Positions 1 through 7,691 of a DNA stretch of 36,363 nucleotides are shown here, one piece after another (position 1 is the first letter of the stretch; the number at the start of each line of letters is the position of its first letter). The translations under genes were made by a program, and so were the position numbers. The notes under the pieces were generated by a model. That model ran no database searches, was not told the origin of the DNA, and saw only the letters and a list, made by a program, of their open reading frames with translations. Origin of the DNA: JBQTHD01 sp052390275. Its GTDB lineage: Bacteria; Actinomycetota; Acidimicrobiia; Acidimicrobiales; AC-14. The stretch spans positions 1 through 36,363 of the forward strand of contig JBQTHD010000051.1 in NCBI GenBank assembly GCA_052390275.1, read 5' to 3'.

Positions 1-150
1 GGCCTGGCGACGGGTGGCCTGGCGACGGGTGGCCTGGCGACGGGTGGCCTGGCGACGGGTGGCCTGGCGACGGGTGGCCTGGCGACGGGTGGCCTGGCGA
101 CGGGTGGCCTGGCGACGGGTGGCCTGGCGACGGGTGGCATGGCGATGGGT
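1..150. repeat. 15-bp minisatellite, at least 9 perfect copies
   Basis: The unit GGCCTGGCGACGGGT occurs nine times without error from base 1 to 135. A degenerate tenth copy follows (GGCATGGCGATGGGT, 136-150). The array starts at the window edge, so its true length is unknown. The open frame that crosses it only translates the repeat (WRRVA units) and is not credible as a gene. The 144 bp between the array and the next start codon at 295 shows no clear feature. Confidence 0.95.
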
Positions 151-294
151 GACGTGGGCTGGGTCGCCTGAACAGGGCGAGCTTGCGCCCAAGAGTGACC
201 TGTGAGCCCACCTTGTGCATCTAGACCCCGACGGGGTGCCCCCGGTCGGTGTCGGGGAACGCCGCGGATCGAAGCTATCGACCAGACTGGCCCG

Positions 295-1485
295 ATGGGC
301 TGGCATCGGATCACGACCTGGGTGGGGGCGCTGGCTCTCATCGGCGCAGCGGCCTGCTCGTCGGGGGGCGGGAACTCAAGCGGGGCCGAACTTTCGGGTC
401 CACCGGTGGTGGTCGGCCTCATCAACACCGAGGGGGCGGCCGTCGGCAGTTTCGCCGAACTGAGGGAGGCGGCCGAGGCGGCCGTCGACCACGTCAACAG
501 CCGGGGCGGCATCGGCGGGCGGCGACTGGTGATGGAGTCCTGCATCGCCGATGGAACCCCCGAATCCTCCCAATCCTGCGCCGCCCGCCTGGTTGAGAAG
601 TCACCGGTGGCCGTCATAGGCGGCGTAAACCTGGGGGCTGCAGCCGCCATCGAGGTGCTTGTCGCCGAGAAGGTCCCCTATCTCGGGGCGGCCCCCACCC
701 TGGGTGGCGAGGTCACGGCCCAGGGCGCCTACCTCCTCACCGGCGGGCCGGTCGCCGACCTGCTGGGAGCCACCGAGTACGCGCTGGGCCCCCTCGGGGC
801 CCGACGCATCGGGGCCCTGTATCTCGACCTTCCCGGGGTGCTCAGCGCGGTGGTGTCGGCCGCTCCCTCGGTGCTGCGAGCCCGGGGGGTGACGGAGGTG
901 AAGCTGGTGGCGGAGAAGGCCGACACCGCCGACTTCACCCCGGCGCTGCGATCGGTGGCCGGCGCCGACCCGGACGCCATCGTGGTGGTCTTCGGGGCCC
1001 AAAGTTGCGGGCGCATCATGGCCGCCCGCAAGTCTCTCGGTATCGAGGCAGCCATGATCTACCCCGGAGTCTGCGCCTCGGAGGAACTGGTGGCCGCCGC
1101 TGGGGAAGGAGCCGAGGGGGCCTACTTCGCGAGCGGCTTCCTGGCTTTCGACGATCCCAACCCTGATGTGGCCACCTGGCGGGCCCAAACCGCCGACCGG
1201 AGCGTCGCCTCGCAGGCCGGGTTCGCCTCGGTAATGAACCTGGCTTCCCTTTTGGCCGACACGGGTCCCGACCCCGAACCCGGCCGTTTGGCCGCCCTGA
1301 TCGAGGAGTCCCGGGACCGGCCCGGGTTCATGGCCCACCCCTACACCTGCGACCGGCGCCAGGTGCCCTTTTTGATTGCCATGTGCAACACCCGGGTCAG
1401 GATCCTGCGCTACACCGCCGGCGCGTTCGATGACGTGGCCGGGACCTGGGTCAACGGGGCGTCGTTGCTGGGAGGAAGCGACTGA
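295..1485 (+). CDS. ABC-type branched-chain amino acid/amide substrate-binding lipoprotein (LivK-like)
   Basis: A type 1 periplasmic-binding-fold protein of 396 aa. The start is the ATG at 295, because it places a basic and then hydrophobic signal peptide directly at the N-terminus, ending in a lipobox-like Cys (LIGAAAC, about residue 21). The mature protein should therefore be lipid-anchored outside the membrane. The core begins VVVGLINTEGAAVGSF and continues with a helix (AAVDHVNSRGGIGGRRL) typical of Leu/Ile/Val/amide-binding proteins. Conserved strand ends such as PVAVIGGVN and DAIVVVFG follow. No permease or ATPase genes lie beside it; a helical-repeat protein and a c-di-GMP phosphodiesterase follow on the same strand. 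It may therefore serve sensing rather than transport, but that is inference. The ligand cannot be told from sequence. Confidence 0.85.
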   Translation: MGWHRITTWVGALALIGAAACSSGGGNSSGAELSGPPVVVGLINTEGAAVGSFAELREAAEAAVDHVNSRGGIGGRRLVMESCIADGTPESSQSCAARLVEKSPVAVIGGVNLGAAAAIEVLVAEKVPYLGAAPTLGGEVTAQGAYLLTGGPVADLLGATEYALGPLGARRIGALYLDLPGVLSAVVSAAPSVLRARGVTEVKLVAEKADTADFTPALRSVAGADPDAIVVVFGAQSCGRIMAARKSLGIEAAMIYPGVCASEELVAAAGEGAEGAYFASGFLAFDDPNPDVATWRAQTADRSVASQAGFASVMNLASLLADTGPDPEPGRLAALIEESRDRPGFMAHPYTCDRRQVPFLIAMCNTRVRILRYTAGAFDDVAGTWVNGASLLGGSD

Positions 1486-1517
1486 ACCCGGCGGCTTCAC
1501 TCGCAAAGACCGACCTC

Positions 1518-3155
1518 TTGATGGTCGCCGGCGCGGCCCTCGCCGAGGGGGCCTACGTCCGGTGCGAGGGACTTCTCGGACCCCTGTCCGATCCTGATGC
1601 CCGGGGCGCTGAGGTCAGGGGCGCTGAGGTCAGGGGAGCTGAGGTCGGCGGCGCTGAGCATGGGGGGGCTGAGGTCGGGGGCGCTGAGGTTGGCGGCGCT
1701 GACATCCACCGGGCTGAGATCGGCGCCGAGATCGGGTCCGCAGCCACGTTGTTGTTGGCCCGGCTACGCCGCGAGCAGGGGTGGCGGGCCGAAGCCGAGG
1801 TTCTGGCCCGGGGAGTGGCGGCCAAAGCGTCTGCGCCTATCGGGTTCGTGGCCCGCGCGGTTCTGGCCGCCGTCCTCGGCGACCTGGGTCGGGACTCCGA
1901 AGCCCGGTCGCGGTTGGCGGAGTTGGCCGCCGACGGGTTCGCCGGCCTGGGTCCTCCCCCCGGGACGGAGAAGTCCGGCCCGACCCTGACCGCCGAGCAC
2001 CCCTGGATGGTGGCGACGGGAACGGTGGCGGAACTGTGCTGGTCCCTGTCGGCCGCGTCGACGGCCGCGGAACTGGCCGCGCGGCTGCGCCCCTACGCGT
2101 CCTGGCCACCAGGAACGGGTGGGTCCGGCGGGCGGGAGGAGTCCAACGGGCTCGGAGAACCCACCGCAACCAAAAGGGTCGACGGGCTCGACCAGGAGGG
2201 CTCGGTGACCCGTGCCCTGGGGTTGCTGGCGGCGGCCGGAGGCGATTGGGACCCGGCGGTCGCCTACTTCGACGAAGCCCTGGCCCGCCACCGGGCCGGT
2301 GGCCTGGTGAGCCTTGTGGCCAATACCAGTCGGGACCTGGCCGCCGTCCTGCGAAGCCGGGGGCGCCCCGGAGACTGGGAACGGGCCTTCGATCTCCTCG
2401 ACGCCGCTGAACTGATCTACCGGCGCCTCGGGGCCGAGGTCCCAGCCGAGGAGGCCCGGGCTGTACTGCGCCGAAGCGGTGACGAGCACGCCTCGCCCCC
2501 CGGGCCGGTGGTGCTGGCCGCCACAGACCAAGGGTGGGAGTTCGGGCCCCGGGGTCAGACGGTGGCCCTCGCGGATCATCCCGGCATGGCCGAGTTGGCG
2601 CTGCTGGTGCGCAACCCCAACCGGCGAATCGACGTGACCGACCTGGCCGCATTGACCGAGCCGGGCCGGTGGGCCGATCTGGAGGAGCCGGCAACCCCAG
2701 ACGGGCCAGCAACCCCCGAGGAGCCGGCAACCCCGCAGGCACTGGCCCGAGCGAAGCAGTTCGCATCGTCGAATCAGGCGGCGGGGGGGCCAGGTCGGTG
2801 GCCAGGTGGATTACTGGAGGCCAACCTCGCCCGGGCCGAAGTGCAACGTCTGCGGTTCGAGGCCCAAGGCGCCCGCCGGATGGCCGAGGAGGAAGCTTCC
2901 GCCGAGGCCGGGCGGGAGTGGGGTCATCGGCTGGATCCGGGGGCGGCCGGGGCGAATGGTCGGCTGCCGGCCTGGACCTCGCGGGGGTGGCTTCGGGTGC
3001 AGGTGGTGACCAGTATCCACATGGGCCTGGACCATCTGGCTCTCGCCCACCCGAGTTTGGCCCGCCATCTCCGTCACAGCGTGGAGACGGGATCCTTCTG
3101 CTACTACGTGCCCAACCCTGGGGTCTCCTGGGTACCAGCGGACCCCGGAGGATGA
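1518..3155 (+). CDS. Helical-repeat (TPR-like) protein with C-terminal tail of AAA/LuxR-type regulators
   Basis: A 545-aa protein if started at TTG 1518; the adjacent ATG at 1521 is equally likely. Residues 30-69 are eight GAEVx pentapeptides encoded by a 15-bp repeat. Alanine/leucine-rich helical pairs follow (LLLARLRREQGW..., WDPAVAYFDEALARH..., WERAFDLLDAAELIYRR...), resembling tetratricopeptides. From about residue 340 a segment (WEFGPRGQTVALADHPGMAELALL) and the end (HPSLARHLRHSVETGSFCYYVP) match the tail seen behind the ATPase and TPR parts of large actinobacterial transcriptional regulators. The ATPase and a recognisable DNA-binding domain are absent. The stop overlaps the next start by ATGA, so it is translationally coupled to the GAF-EAL gene. 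The function is not known; a scaffold or regulator of that enzyme is a guess. Confidence 0.75.
   Translation: MMVAGAALAEGAYVRCEGLLGPLSDPDARGAEVRGAEVRGAEVGGAEHGGAEVGGAEVGGADIHRAEIGAEIGSAATLLLARLRREQGWRAEAEVLARGVAAKASAPIGFVARAVLAAVLGDLGRDSEARSRLAELAADGFAGLGPPPGTEKSGPTLTAEHPWMVATGTVAELCWSLSAASTAAELAARLRPYASWPPGTGGSGGREESNGLGEPTATKRVDGLDQEGSVTRALGLLAAAGGDWDPAVAYFDEALARHRAGGLVSLVANTSRDLAAVLRSRGRPGDWERAFDLLDAAELIYRRLGAEVPAEEARAVLRRSGDEHASPPGPVVLAATDQGWEFGPRGQTVALADHPGMAELALLVRNPNRRIDVTDLAALTEPGRWADLEEPATPDGPATPEEPATPQALARAKQFASSNQAAGGPGRWPGGLLEANLARAEVQRLRFEAQGARRMAEEEASAEAGREWGHRLDPGAAGANGRLPAWTSRGWLRVQVVTSIHMGLDHLALAHPSLARHLRHSVETGSFCYYVPNPGVSWVPADPGG
1605..1724 (+). repeat. In-frame 15-bp repeat, 8 units (GAEVx)
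   Basis: Eight consecutive 15-bp units of the form GGCGCTGAGGTCAGG, diverging towards the 3' end, encode GAEVR, GAEVR, GAEVG, GAEHG, GAEVG, GAEVG, GADIH and RAEIG. The unit is a multiple of three, so copy-number change keeps the frame. Confidence 0.95.
2682..2735 (+). repeat. In-frame 18-bp repeat, 3 units (xxPATP)
   Basis: Three 18-bp units encode EEPATP, DGPATP and EEPATP, forming a proline-rich linker between the two C-terminal blocks of the helical-repeat protein. Confidence 0.9.
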
Positions 3156-4792
3156 CCGGTGCCACCCGCGACGCGGTGGCCGCGGGCGAAGAACCCGAGG
3201 AGGAGAGCCCGGGCGATGCCCTGATCACCGAGTCCGGTGTCGGCGTCGTTGGTTACCTGGCAGATCTGGCCCTGGTGCTCGACGAGGCTCCGGGCTGGGC
3301 CGAGGCGGCGGCGGCGGCCGTGGCGGCGGTTGCCGGCGGAGCCGGTTGGTCGGCGGGATATCTGAATCGACCCTCGACCGGTGCGGAACGTCCGACGGTG
3401 GCCGGGTGGTGGTCCAGCGATCCTGAGCGGTTCCGGGTCCTGCGGCAGGTGACCCTGGCCTCGGCGGGCAGCGGTCAATCCGACCTGGTGGTCGCGGCCC
3501 GAGGGGGGCGCCCGCAGCCGGCGCCCGAGCGGGGTGAGGCCGCCAACCTGGCCGGGGTGCGCTGGACCCTGGCGGTGGCCTGCCGACCTTGGCCCCGGCC
3601 CGGTCCGCCGCCGGTTCTGGTGTTCATGGCCGGTGCGGAGCCCGCCAACCTCGTGGCTGAGATGGGGGGCCCTTGGATTCAAGTGGCCGAGGTGGCGGCG
3701 GGACTGCTGGTCGGGCGCCTCCTGGATATCGACCTCGAGCCATCGGCGCCAACCCCGGGGGTCGGCCCCCAGGAGCCCCGTCCCGAGGAGCCCCGTCCCC
3801 AGGAGCACCGTCCCCAGGAGCACCGTCCCGAGGAGCACCGTCCCCAGGAGCCCCGTCCCGAAGAGCACCGCCTCGGGGATCTCCCTACTGCCAAGCTTCC
3901 CGCGCAGGGGAGCAGCGCTGCGGAGCGCGGCCCTGAGGCGCGGCGGCCTGAACCGCGCCGGACGTCTCGGCCCAGAGCGGCCGAAGCGGAGTTGGCCGTC
4001 CTCGCCGCTCCTGAGGAAGTGGAACGGGAGGAGGAGGAACTGCGCCTGGCCATCGATTCCGGGCAGCTTCGGGTGGTCTATCAACCAATCGTCGATGTGG
4101 TTAACGGTGCGACCCGAGGCTTTGAGGCCCTGGTGCGCTGGGCCCATCCCGAACGGGGCCTGCTGCCCCCTCCCGCCTTCATCCCCTTGGCCGAAGCCAC
4201 CGGTCTGATCGTTCCCCTGGGAGCCCGGGTCCTGGAGACGGCCTGTCGCCAGCTTCGGGCCTGGGATGCCGAGGCGGCCACTGCGGGCCTGCGCATGAGC
4301 GTGAACGTTTCCGCCCACCAACTAACCGGTGAGGCCTGGGCCGCCGAGGTGGCCACCACCATCGCCGAGGCCGGCCTGGCTCCGCAGCGCCTGACCCTGG
4401 AGGTCACCGAGACTGCGGTGATGGCCGACGTGGCCGCGGCGGCACGGCGCCTGGCCGCTCTTCGTTCCGGCGGAGTGCGGGTGGCTATCGACGACTTCGG
4501 CACCGGTCATTCGTCGCTGAACTACTTGCGGCAACTTCCCGTCGACGTGCTCAAAGTGGACAAATCGTTCATCGACGGTCTGGCGCTAGGGCCCCATGAT
4601 TCGGCCCTCGCCCGGGCCATCATCAAGCTGGCCGCCACGTTGGGGCTCGATGCGGTGGCCGAGGGAGTATCGGACCGCCGCCAACTGGGGATGCTCCGCC
4701 GCCTGCGTTGCCCGTACGCGCAGGGCTACCTGTTCTCGCCCCCACTGACCTCGGCCGAGGCCCAGATCTTCCTGCGATCCCAGTCCCCCTGA
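3152..4792 (+). CDS. GAF-EAL cyclic-di-GMP phosphodiesterase
   Basis: A 546-aa protein. ATG 3152 is chosen because it overlaps the previous stop (ATGA) and follows GGAGG. Residues about 25-195 look like a GAF sensory domain. Residues 206-240 are seven charged pentapeptide repeats (PQEPR/PEEHR). An EAL domain fills about 290-540. Catalytic landmarks are all present: FEALVRW, VNVSAHQL (Asn), LEVTET (Glu), IDDFGTGHSSL (Asp-Asp), KVDKSFI (Lys), AEGV (Glu) and AQGYLFSPPL (Gln). The enzyme should therefore hydrolyse c-di-GMP to pGpG in the cytoplasm. No GGDEF domain or membrane segment is seen. The GAF domain and the coupled upstream proteins probably control activity; the signal is unknown. Confidence 0.93.
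   Translation: MTGATRDAVAAGEEPEEESPGDALITESGVGVVGYLADLALVLDEAPGWAEAAAAAVAAVAGGAGWSAGYLNRPSTGAERPTVAGWWSSDPERFRVLRQVTLASAGSGQSDLVVAARGGRPQPAPERGEAANLAGVRWTLAVACRPWPRPGPPPVLVFMAGAEPANLVAEMGGPWIQVAEVAAGLLVGRLLDIDLEPSAPTPGVGPQEPRPEEPRPQEHRPQEHRPEEHRPQEPRPEEHRLGDLPTAKLPAQGSSAAERGPEARRPEPRRTSRPRAAEAELAVLAAPEEVEREEEELRLAIDSGQLRVVYQPIVDVVNGATRGFEALVRWAHPERGLLPPPAFIPLAEATGLIVPLGARVLETACRQLRAWDAEAATAGLRMSVNVSAHQLTGEAWAAEVATTIAEAGLAPQRLTLEVTETAVMADVAAAARRLAALRSGGVRVAIDDFGTGHSSLNYLRQLPVDVLKVDKSFIDGLALGPHDSALARAIIKLAATLGLDAVAEGVSDRRQLGMLRRLRCPYAQGYLFSPPLTSAEAQIFLRSQSP
3767..3871 (+). repeat. In-frame 15-bp repeat, 7 units, GAF-EAL linker
   Basis: Seven 15-bp units (CCCCAGGAGCCCCGT and variants) encode P(Q/E)E(P/H)R pentapeptides between the GAF and EAL domains. 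The result is a strongly charged, proline-rich linker whose length could change by slippage without a frameshift. Confidence 0.95.
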
Positions 4793-4820
4793 GGGCAGCC
4801 CCGGGAGCCGAGCCTTCCGA

Positions 4821-5078
4821 TCAGAGGTGCTCGGCCGCCGCCGCCTTGACGTTGTCGATGATGGAGGGCCAGTCGGCTCCGGGAGAACGGGTGACGGTCA
4901 CGAAATCGTTGACCCCGAACAACGACGCCACCCCACCGCCGGCGAACACGGCGACCGCGAACGCGTTCCCGGCCGCAGCCGTGGCGTTGGGGTAGTTGAT
5001 CGACCCGGCCAACTTGGTGTCCAGGGTGAACTTCATGGCGTTGGGGTTGGGGGTCGGGGACGGGGATGCGCTGGCCAT
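4821..5078 (-). CDS. Nfu/NifU N-terminal domain protein
   Basis: An 85-aa protein that is essentially one Nfu N-terminal domain: TPNPNAMKFTLD near the start, then a GVASLFGVNDFVTVT-type core and a DWPSIIDNV segment near the end. In full-length Nfu proteins this domain precedes an iron-sulfur cluster scaffold with a CxxC motif. Here there is no cysteine, so it cannot itself hold a cluster. Stand-alone copies occur in actinobacteria, and their role is not settled. It lies on the opposite strand to its neighbours, converging with the EAL gene (28 bp gap) and diverging from a lipoprotein gene (70 bp). Confidence 0.88.
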   Translation of the reverse strand: MASASPSPTPNPNAMKFTLDTKLAGSINYPNATAAAGNAFAVAVFAGGGVASLFGVNDFVTVTRSPGADWPSIIDNVKAAAAEHL

Positions 5079-5148
5079 GGCCGCATCGTAGGTGCTCAGG
5101 CGGCACCGGACCCCAGGGGTCTCGCATCATCAGGGGTAGTTTGGCCAT

Positions 5149-5799
5149 GTGATTGCTGGGGAGCGATTGGCCGCCTCGGTCGCGGGCCGGGACGGGGCCG
5201 TCCCACCCCGGCGGATCCTGGGCCTGGTGGCGGCCCTCTCCGTGGGTGTTTCTGCCGGGTGTTACAACCCGTCCCCGGGGAATTCGACGGCGGAATCAAC
5301 CCCGACGACTTCCTCATCGCCGGCAGCGCCGCCCGGGTTCATGATCACTGGCGTGCAGGTCGACGGGGTTCCACCCGCCGACGCCGGGCTGATCGACGGC
5401 GCAGCCGCCGGGGCCACCGCGGTTCTGGACGCCTACCTCAACGCCGCCACCGTCGCCCCGGTGCTCAAGGGTCAACCACCGGGGGACCTGAGCCCGGTGC
5501 TGACCGCCGCGGCCGCGGCCCGCCTGGCCGCCGACCGGGGGACCCTCTTCGATGATGAACTGCCGGCCCTGGTCGACCCGGTGCTAACGGCCACCGTGGG
5601 CCTCCGCCTGCTCGGCGGTCCCGATGGTCGCCCGAGGGTGGCTACCGGCACCGTCGATGTCCGGGTCATCGGTCGCTCCGGGGCAGAGTTGGTGGGCATG
5701 GCCCGCCTGGGTGAGATGGTGCTCGTCGACGAGGGTGGATGGAAGATCGACGGCTGGTCGCTTCAGGTTCTGCGCGACAGCCGGCCGGCCGGTGCCTGA
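5149..5799 (+). CDS. Putative secreted lipoprotein, unknown function
   Basis: A 216-aa protein. The GTG at 5149 starts a frame with a basic region, a hydrophobic stretch (ILGLVAALSVGVSAGC) and a good lipobox (SAGC, Cys about residue 38), so it should be an exported lipoprotein. A Thr/Ser/Pro-rich linker follows. The C-terminal half (ATAVLDAYLNAATVAPVLKG... to GEMVLVDEGGWKIDGWSLQVL) resembles small NTF2-like or Mce-associated folds, but only loosely. A TAGTTT hexamer at 5137-5142 lies 6 bp before the GTG, which would suit a leaderless transcript; no convincing -35 is visible. It precedes an LCP-family gene by 158 bp. I do not recognise a family. Confidence 0.72.
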   Translation: MIAGERLAASVAGRDGAVPPRRILGLVAALSVGVSAGCYNPSPGNSTAESTPTTSSSPAAPPGFMITGVQVDGVPPADAGLIDGAAAGATAVLDAYLNAATVAPVLKGQPPGDLSPVLTAAAAARLAADRGTLFDDELPALVDPVLTATVGLRLLGGPDGRPRVATGTVDVRVIGRSGAELVGMARLGEMVLVDEGGWKIDGWSLQVLRDSRPAGA

Positions 5800-5957
5800 G
5801 TACGAAGCTGGCTACCAGGCGCCGGCAGCCGGGCTGCTGGCTGGGGTTGCGCGTCGTTGCTTGTTGATGGCGGATGATGGCGTTCGTCGCGGATGACGGC
5901 GGGTCGTCGACGCGATGATGGCGGCTGGTCGCGGTTGGTCGCGGTGAACCGACGGTG

Positions 5958-6884
5958 ATGGCCGAGCGGAAGGTGCCGGCCCTGGTGGTGGCCGCCCTGA
6001 TCGTCAACCTTTTGATCGCAGCCTGCATCGCCCTGGTGACCATCGACCCCGGGTCAAGCGGTGTCGCCACCCCCGGCCCCGGGCCCGTCGGCCCAGCCCT
6101 GGAGCTGCGCAAGGTGGACCAGGCCACCTTCGCCCCGGCCGCCGACCGACCCTTCTTCGTGGCCGTCATCGGCAACGACGCCCGCCCGGGCGACACCGTC
6201 TCCCGGGCAGATGCCCTGCACCTCGTCGGGGTCAACCCGGCCCTGGGGCGGGCCACCATCTTGAACATTCCTCGGGACACCTACGTTCAGATCCCCGGCC
6301 GGGGAATGGACAAGATCAACGCCGCCCACGCGAGCGGCGGCCCGGTCGCTGCGGCGGCAGCCATGGGCGCGTTGGTCGGGGTTCCGGTGTCGCTGGTGGT
6401 CAGCACCGGATTCGTGGGGTTGGCCTCCATGGTCGACGAGTTGGGAGGCGTCCGGGTGGAGGTGCCCGTTGCAATGGCCGACCGAAACTCCGGTGCCTTC
6501 TTCCCCGCCGGTCCGGTGGACATGTCCGGAGCCCAGGCCCTGGCCTTCACCCGAAACCGGAACCTCGCCGGGGGCGACTTCACCCGCACGGCCAACCAGG
6601 GACGGCTCATCCAGGCCGCTTTGGCCAAGCTCCGGGCCGAGGGTGCCACCGCCTCGAACGTCAGCCGCTGGTTGGGGGTCCTGCTGCGCAACAGCCGGGT
6701 GGAGGGTCTGAACCCCGCCGAGTTCTACCGCCTGGGTCGATCTGTGGCCGCCCTCGATCCGGCGGGCGTGGCCAGCATCACGATGCCCGGGGTGGCCGGC
6801 CAGGCCGGCGCCGCTTCGGTGGTCTTTGCCGCACCGGGCGCCCAGACCCTGTTTGCCAACTTCCGGGACGACGGCATCGTCTGA
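5958..6884 (+). CDS. LytR-CpsA-Psr (LCP) family cell-wall glycopolymer ligase
   Basis: A 308-aa protein from ATG 5958 (a GTG one codon upstream is possible). One N-terminal membrane segment (VPALVVAALIVNLLIAACIALV) anchors an extracytoplasmic LCP domain. Diagnostic blocks are RADALHLVGVNP, ATILNIPRDTYVQIPGRGMDKINAAHA and AFTRNRN...DFTRTANQGRLI. They supply the Arg, Asp and Lys residues that bind the polyprenyl pyrophosphate and Mg2+. The family transfers teichoic acid, arabinogalactan or similar polymers from the lipid carrier to peptidoglycan; the polymer here is unknown. The stop codon TGA (6882-6884) lies inside the first unit of the 13-bp repeat array. Confidence 0.9.
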   Translation: MAERKVPALVVAALIVNLLIAACIALVTIDPGSSGVATPGPGPVGPALELRKVDQATFAPAADRPFFVAVIGNDARPGDTVSRADALHLVGVNPALGRATILNIPRDTYVQIPGRGMDKINAAHASGGPVAAAAAMGALVGVPVSLVVSTGFVGLASMVDELGGVRVEVPVAMADRNSGAFFPAGPVDMSGAQALAFTRNRNLAGGDFTRTANQGRLIQAALAKLRAEGATASNVSRWLGVLLRNSRVEGLNPAEFYRLGRSVAALDPAGVASITMPGVAGQAGAASVVFAAPGAQTLFANFRDDGIV

Positions 6885-6995
6885 TCCGGACGCCTGATCC
6901 GGAATGTCTGATCCAGGTGTCTGATCCAGGTGTCTAATCCAGGTGTCTGATCCAGGTGGCTGATCCAGGTGTCTGATCCAGATGTCTGATCCAGG
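6882..6995. repeat. 13-bp tandem array, left part (9 copies)
   Basis: The unit is CTGATCCAGGTGT, with variants. The ATCC core starts at 6884, 6897, 6911, 6924, 6937, 6950, 6963, 6976 and 6989, so the period is 13 bp apart from one 14-bp step. A period of 13 is not a multiple of three, and the array lies just after the LCP stop codon. It ends in CCAGG (6991-6995), directly at the left end of the inserted element. Confidence 0.95.
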
Positions 6996-7005
6996 TGTTG
7001 GCGGC
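6996..7005 (+). repeat. Left terminal inverted repeat
   Basis: TGTTGGCGGC is the exact reverse complement of 9355-9364. Identity stops after 10 bp. The presumed target duplication CCAGG precedes it. Confidence 0.78.
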
Positions 7006-7090
7006 CACGCTGCAGGTCGGCCGCGGCGATGCGCTTGGAGAACGGGGTGGCTACCAGGCCGAAGTGCGCCACCCACGGAGCCCGGCTCAC
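7006..7090 (-). pseudogene. Transposition ATPase (TniB/ExeA-like), N-terminal remnant
   Basis: Reading from GTG 7090, the frame gives VAHFGLVATPFSKRIAAADL, the N-terminal signature (FGL...PFSK...L) of AAA ATPases that accompany Mu/TniA-type transposases. The GTG overlaps the transposase stop as GTGA, the usual arrangement of this pair. After about 25 codons the sequence runs into the left inverted repeat, so Walker A and B are missing. It is a 5' remnant only. Confidence 0.65.
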
Positions 7091-7691
7091 CCCGCCACCT
7101 CCTGGTCGCCGTCGAGGTCGAACATCGGCACGTCGACGAAGAGATGGGCCCGACCGTCTCGGCCTCATGCGCCGCGGCCACCAGGCCCAGGTAGTCCACC
7201 CCGGTGGCCTCGGGGGCGGGCCGCGCCGCCTGGGGCACGGCAGGATGGGTGTGACGGCCGATGACCAACGGCGTGGCCACCCCCGCCGGCCGGCCCTCGA
7301 AGAACACGTCGATGGCGGTGAGGTCCTCGGGATCGAAGCGCAGCTCGACCCGCCGCCCGACCAGGGCAGGGTCGACCGAGTAGGCGTTGCCGTCGAGGCT
7401 GACGCTGGCCGTGCGGGTCACCTTGCGCTGGGCCGACCAGCGGAACGCCTCGGCCAGCCGGGCCGGCTCCGCCGCCTGAGGTGACCCCCGGCAGCGAAGC
7501 GGGCCTCGGGGCTGACCCCAGTCTCGGCATGGATGCGGCGGTTGGCCACCATGTCGACCCAGGCCCCGACGCGGTCGTTGAGCTCGTCGAGGTCGGCGAT
7601 GCCGACGTGGGGTGGCCTCGGCGATGAATCGCTCTCGGATGTAGCGGTTGAGCCGCTCCTATTTGCCCCGGCCCTCGGGCGCCGCCAGCTC
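7087..7691 (-). pseudogene. Mu-type C-terminal-domain transposase, truncated and frameshifted
   Basis: Pieces of the C-terminal third of a DDE transposase are readable across frames: EGRGK, ERLNRYIRERF, then HVGIADLDELNDRVGAWVDM, then the Mu C-terminal barrel (SLDGNAYSVDPALVGRRVEL), then HLFVDVPMFDLDGDQEVAG before TGA (7089-7087). Lesions are visible. An in-frame TAG (7661-7659) interrupts GK/ERL. One extra G lies in the G-run at 7609-7612. One base is missing in the C-run at 7485-7489. A further frameshift lies near 7144-7153. The catalytic DDE region and N-terminus are replaced by the cyclase fragment upstream of about 7690. Confidence 0.82.

Noticed and set aside
1..150. Possible CRISPR array
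   Set aside because: The units abut without spacers and are 15 bp, so this is a tandem repeat. The same holds for the 13-bp arrays at 6882-6995 and 9365-9425.
14..205. Open frame encoding WRRVA repeats
   Set aside because: It only translates the 15-bp minisatellite. All frames through such a repeat are open, and nothing else supports a gene.
1837..3228. Long minus-strand frame of over 450 codons opposite the helical-repeat gene
   Set aside because: Long antisense frames are expected at this GC content. The plus frame has family-like motifs and ATGA coupling; the antisense translation is Pro/Arg/Gly noise.
6054..7421. A single minus-strand gene spanning the LCP gene and the element
   Set aside because: Its first 80 or so codons are the transposase barrel, but it then reads antisense through the 13-bp repeats and the LCP gene. 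It is a shadow joined to a pseudogene.
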